Positions 6,754 through 7,102 of a stretch of 7,102 bases of DNA are shown one piece after another. This DNA is from Bacteroidales bacterium (GTDB taxonomy: Bacteria; Bacteroidota; Bacteroidia; Bacteroidales; ML635J-15). Positions within the stretch are counted from its first letter, which is position 1; each line of letters starts with the position of its first letter. Location: contig JAQVPT010000190.1 in NCBI GenBank assembly GCA_028701945.1, forward strand, positions 1-7,102. Reading direction: 5' to 3'. Below the pieces are notes generated by a model, which did no database searches, was not told the DNA's origin, and saw only the letters and a list, made by a program, of their open reading frames with translations. A program made the position numbers and the translations under genes.

Positions 6754-7102
6754 TTATTTAATGTCTAAATGATTTTTAATCTGATCTTTTAACTCTGCAA
6801 CTGTAAATGGCAATCCCTGGATTTTATTGATTTGTTTATATTTAAAATCAGGTAATTTCATTCTTAAATAACCAGCGAATTGCCCACGATTTAACTCACA
6901 AACAATAATGTTTTTATATTTTTTAAAAATATCAGCAGTATTCTTTGGTAACGGATTTATGTAATTAAAATGAGCGTGTGCAAGTTTAATACCCTCTTCT
7001 TTCATTTCATTTACAGTACAAGTAATATGTCCGTAAGTACTTCCCCAACCAACTATTAAAGTATCACTATCGATATATCCTTCAATATTTTGCTCTGGGA
7101 TA
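6754..7102 (-). CDS. korA: 2-oxoacid:ferredoxin oxidoreductase, alpha subunit, C-terminal part (cut by window edge)
   Basis: The last 115 codons of the alpha subunit that pairs with the downstream beta subunit. The frame is open to the window edge, so the ATG at 7005 is an internal Met, not the start: upstream of it the frame encodes the conserved LIVGWGSTYGHIT segment (roughly 7023-7059) of the KorA C-terminal transketolase-like domain II. This is followed by HAHFNYINPLPKN, by the ELNRGQFAGYLR region and by a typical IQGLPFTVAEL near the end. The gamma-like domain and the N-terminal pyrimidine-type domain lie outside the window. The TAA stop (6754-6756) is one base from the beta-subunit ATG, so the two are cotranscribed and probably translationally coupled, giving the equal amounts needed for the heteromeric enzyme. 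Confidence 0.92.
   Translation of the reverse strand, partial: IPEQNIEGYIDSDTLIVGWGSTYGHITCTVNEMKEEGIKLAHAHFNYINPLPKNTADIFKKYKNIIVCELNRGQFAGYLRMKLPDFKYKQINKIQGLPFTVAELKDQIKNHLDIK

Noticed and set aside
6754..7005. A short separate 83-residue protein starting at the ATG at 7005
   Set aside because: The frame stays open to the window edge and upstream codons encode the conserved GWGSTYG segment of the alpha subunit, so the Met is internal.

Overview
The window looks like chromosomal DNA from a low-GC member of the Bacteroidota, probably an anaerobic or facultative lineage such as Bacteroidales. Four things point there: a GLPGLI-family secreted protein, an outer-membrane receptor-like barrel with an N-terminal carboxypeptidase-regulatory-like domain, TAnnTTTG-type -7 promoter boxes with almost no Shine-Dalgarno sequences, and a ferredoxin-dependent 2-oxoacid oxidoreductase (KorAB type).

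Layout. Positions 1-1444 (minus strand) hold a compact two-gene unit: a complete M16 zinc peptidase (GTG start at 1444), followed 4 bp later by an O-methyltransferase cut by the left window edge. Positions 1445-2051 are a roughly 600-bp divergent intergenic region. It contains the probable M16 promoter, a 3-copy array of a 58-bp repeat joined by CGCAAGG-rich linkers (1591-1880), and then the promoter region of the next operon. Positions 2052-5640 (plus strand) hold two exported proteins 22 bp apart: a 938-residue TonB-dependent-receptor-like beta-barrel protein and a 249-residue GLPGLI-family periplasmic or surface protein. Positions 5641-5741 are a convergent intergenic region with a long, branched inverted-repeat structure ending in six T. 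Positions 5742-7102 (minus strand) hold the beta subunit and the C-terminal part of the alpha subunit of a 2-oxoacid:ferredoxin oxidoreductase, 1 bp apart.

The genes fall into three unrelated units: peptidase/methyltransferase, envelope pair, and central carbon/electron metabolism. The envelope pair is the only unit without an established role. The most unusual DNA is non-coding: the 58-bp repeat array and the structured element between the convergent genes. I see no mobile-element gene, CRISPR array, tRNA or rRNA. All protein-coding calls belong to known families, and I found no convincing new multi-gene system.
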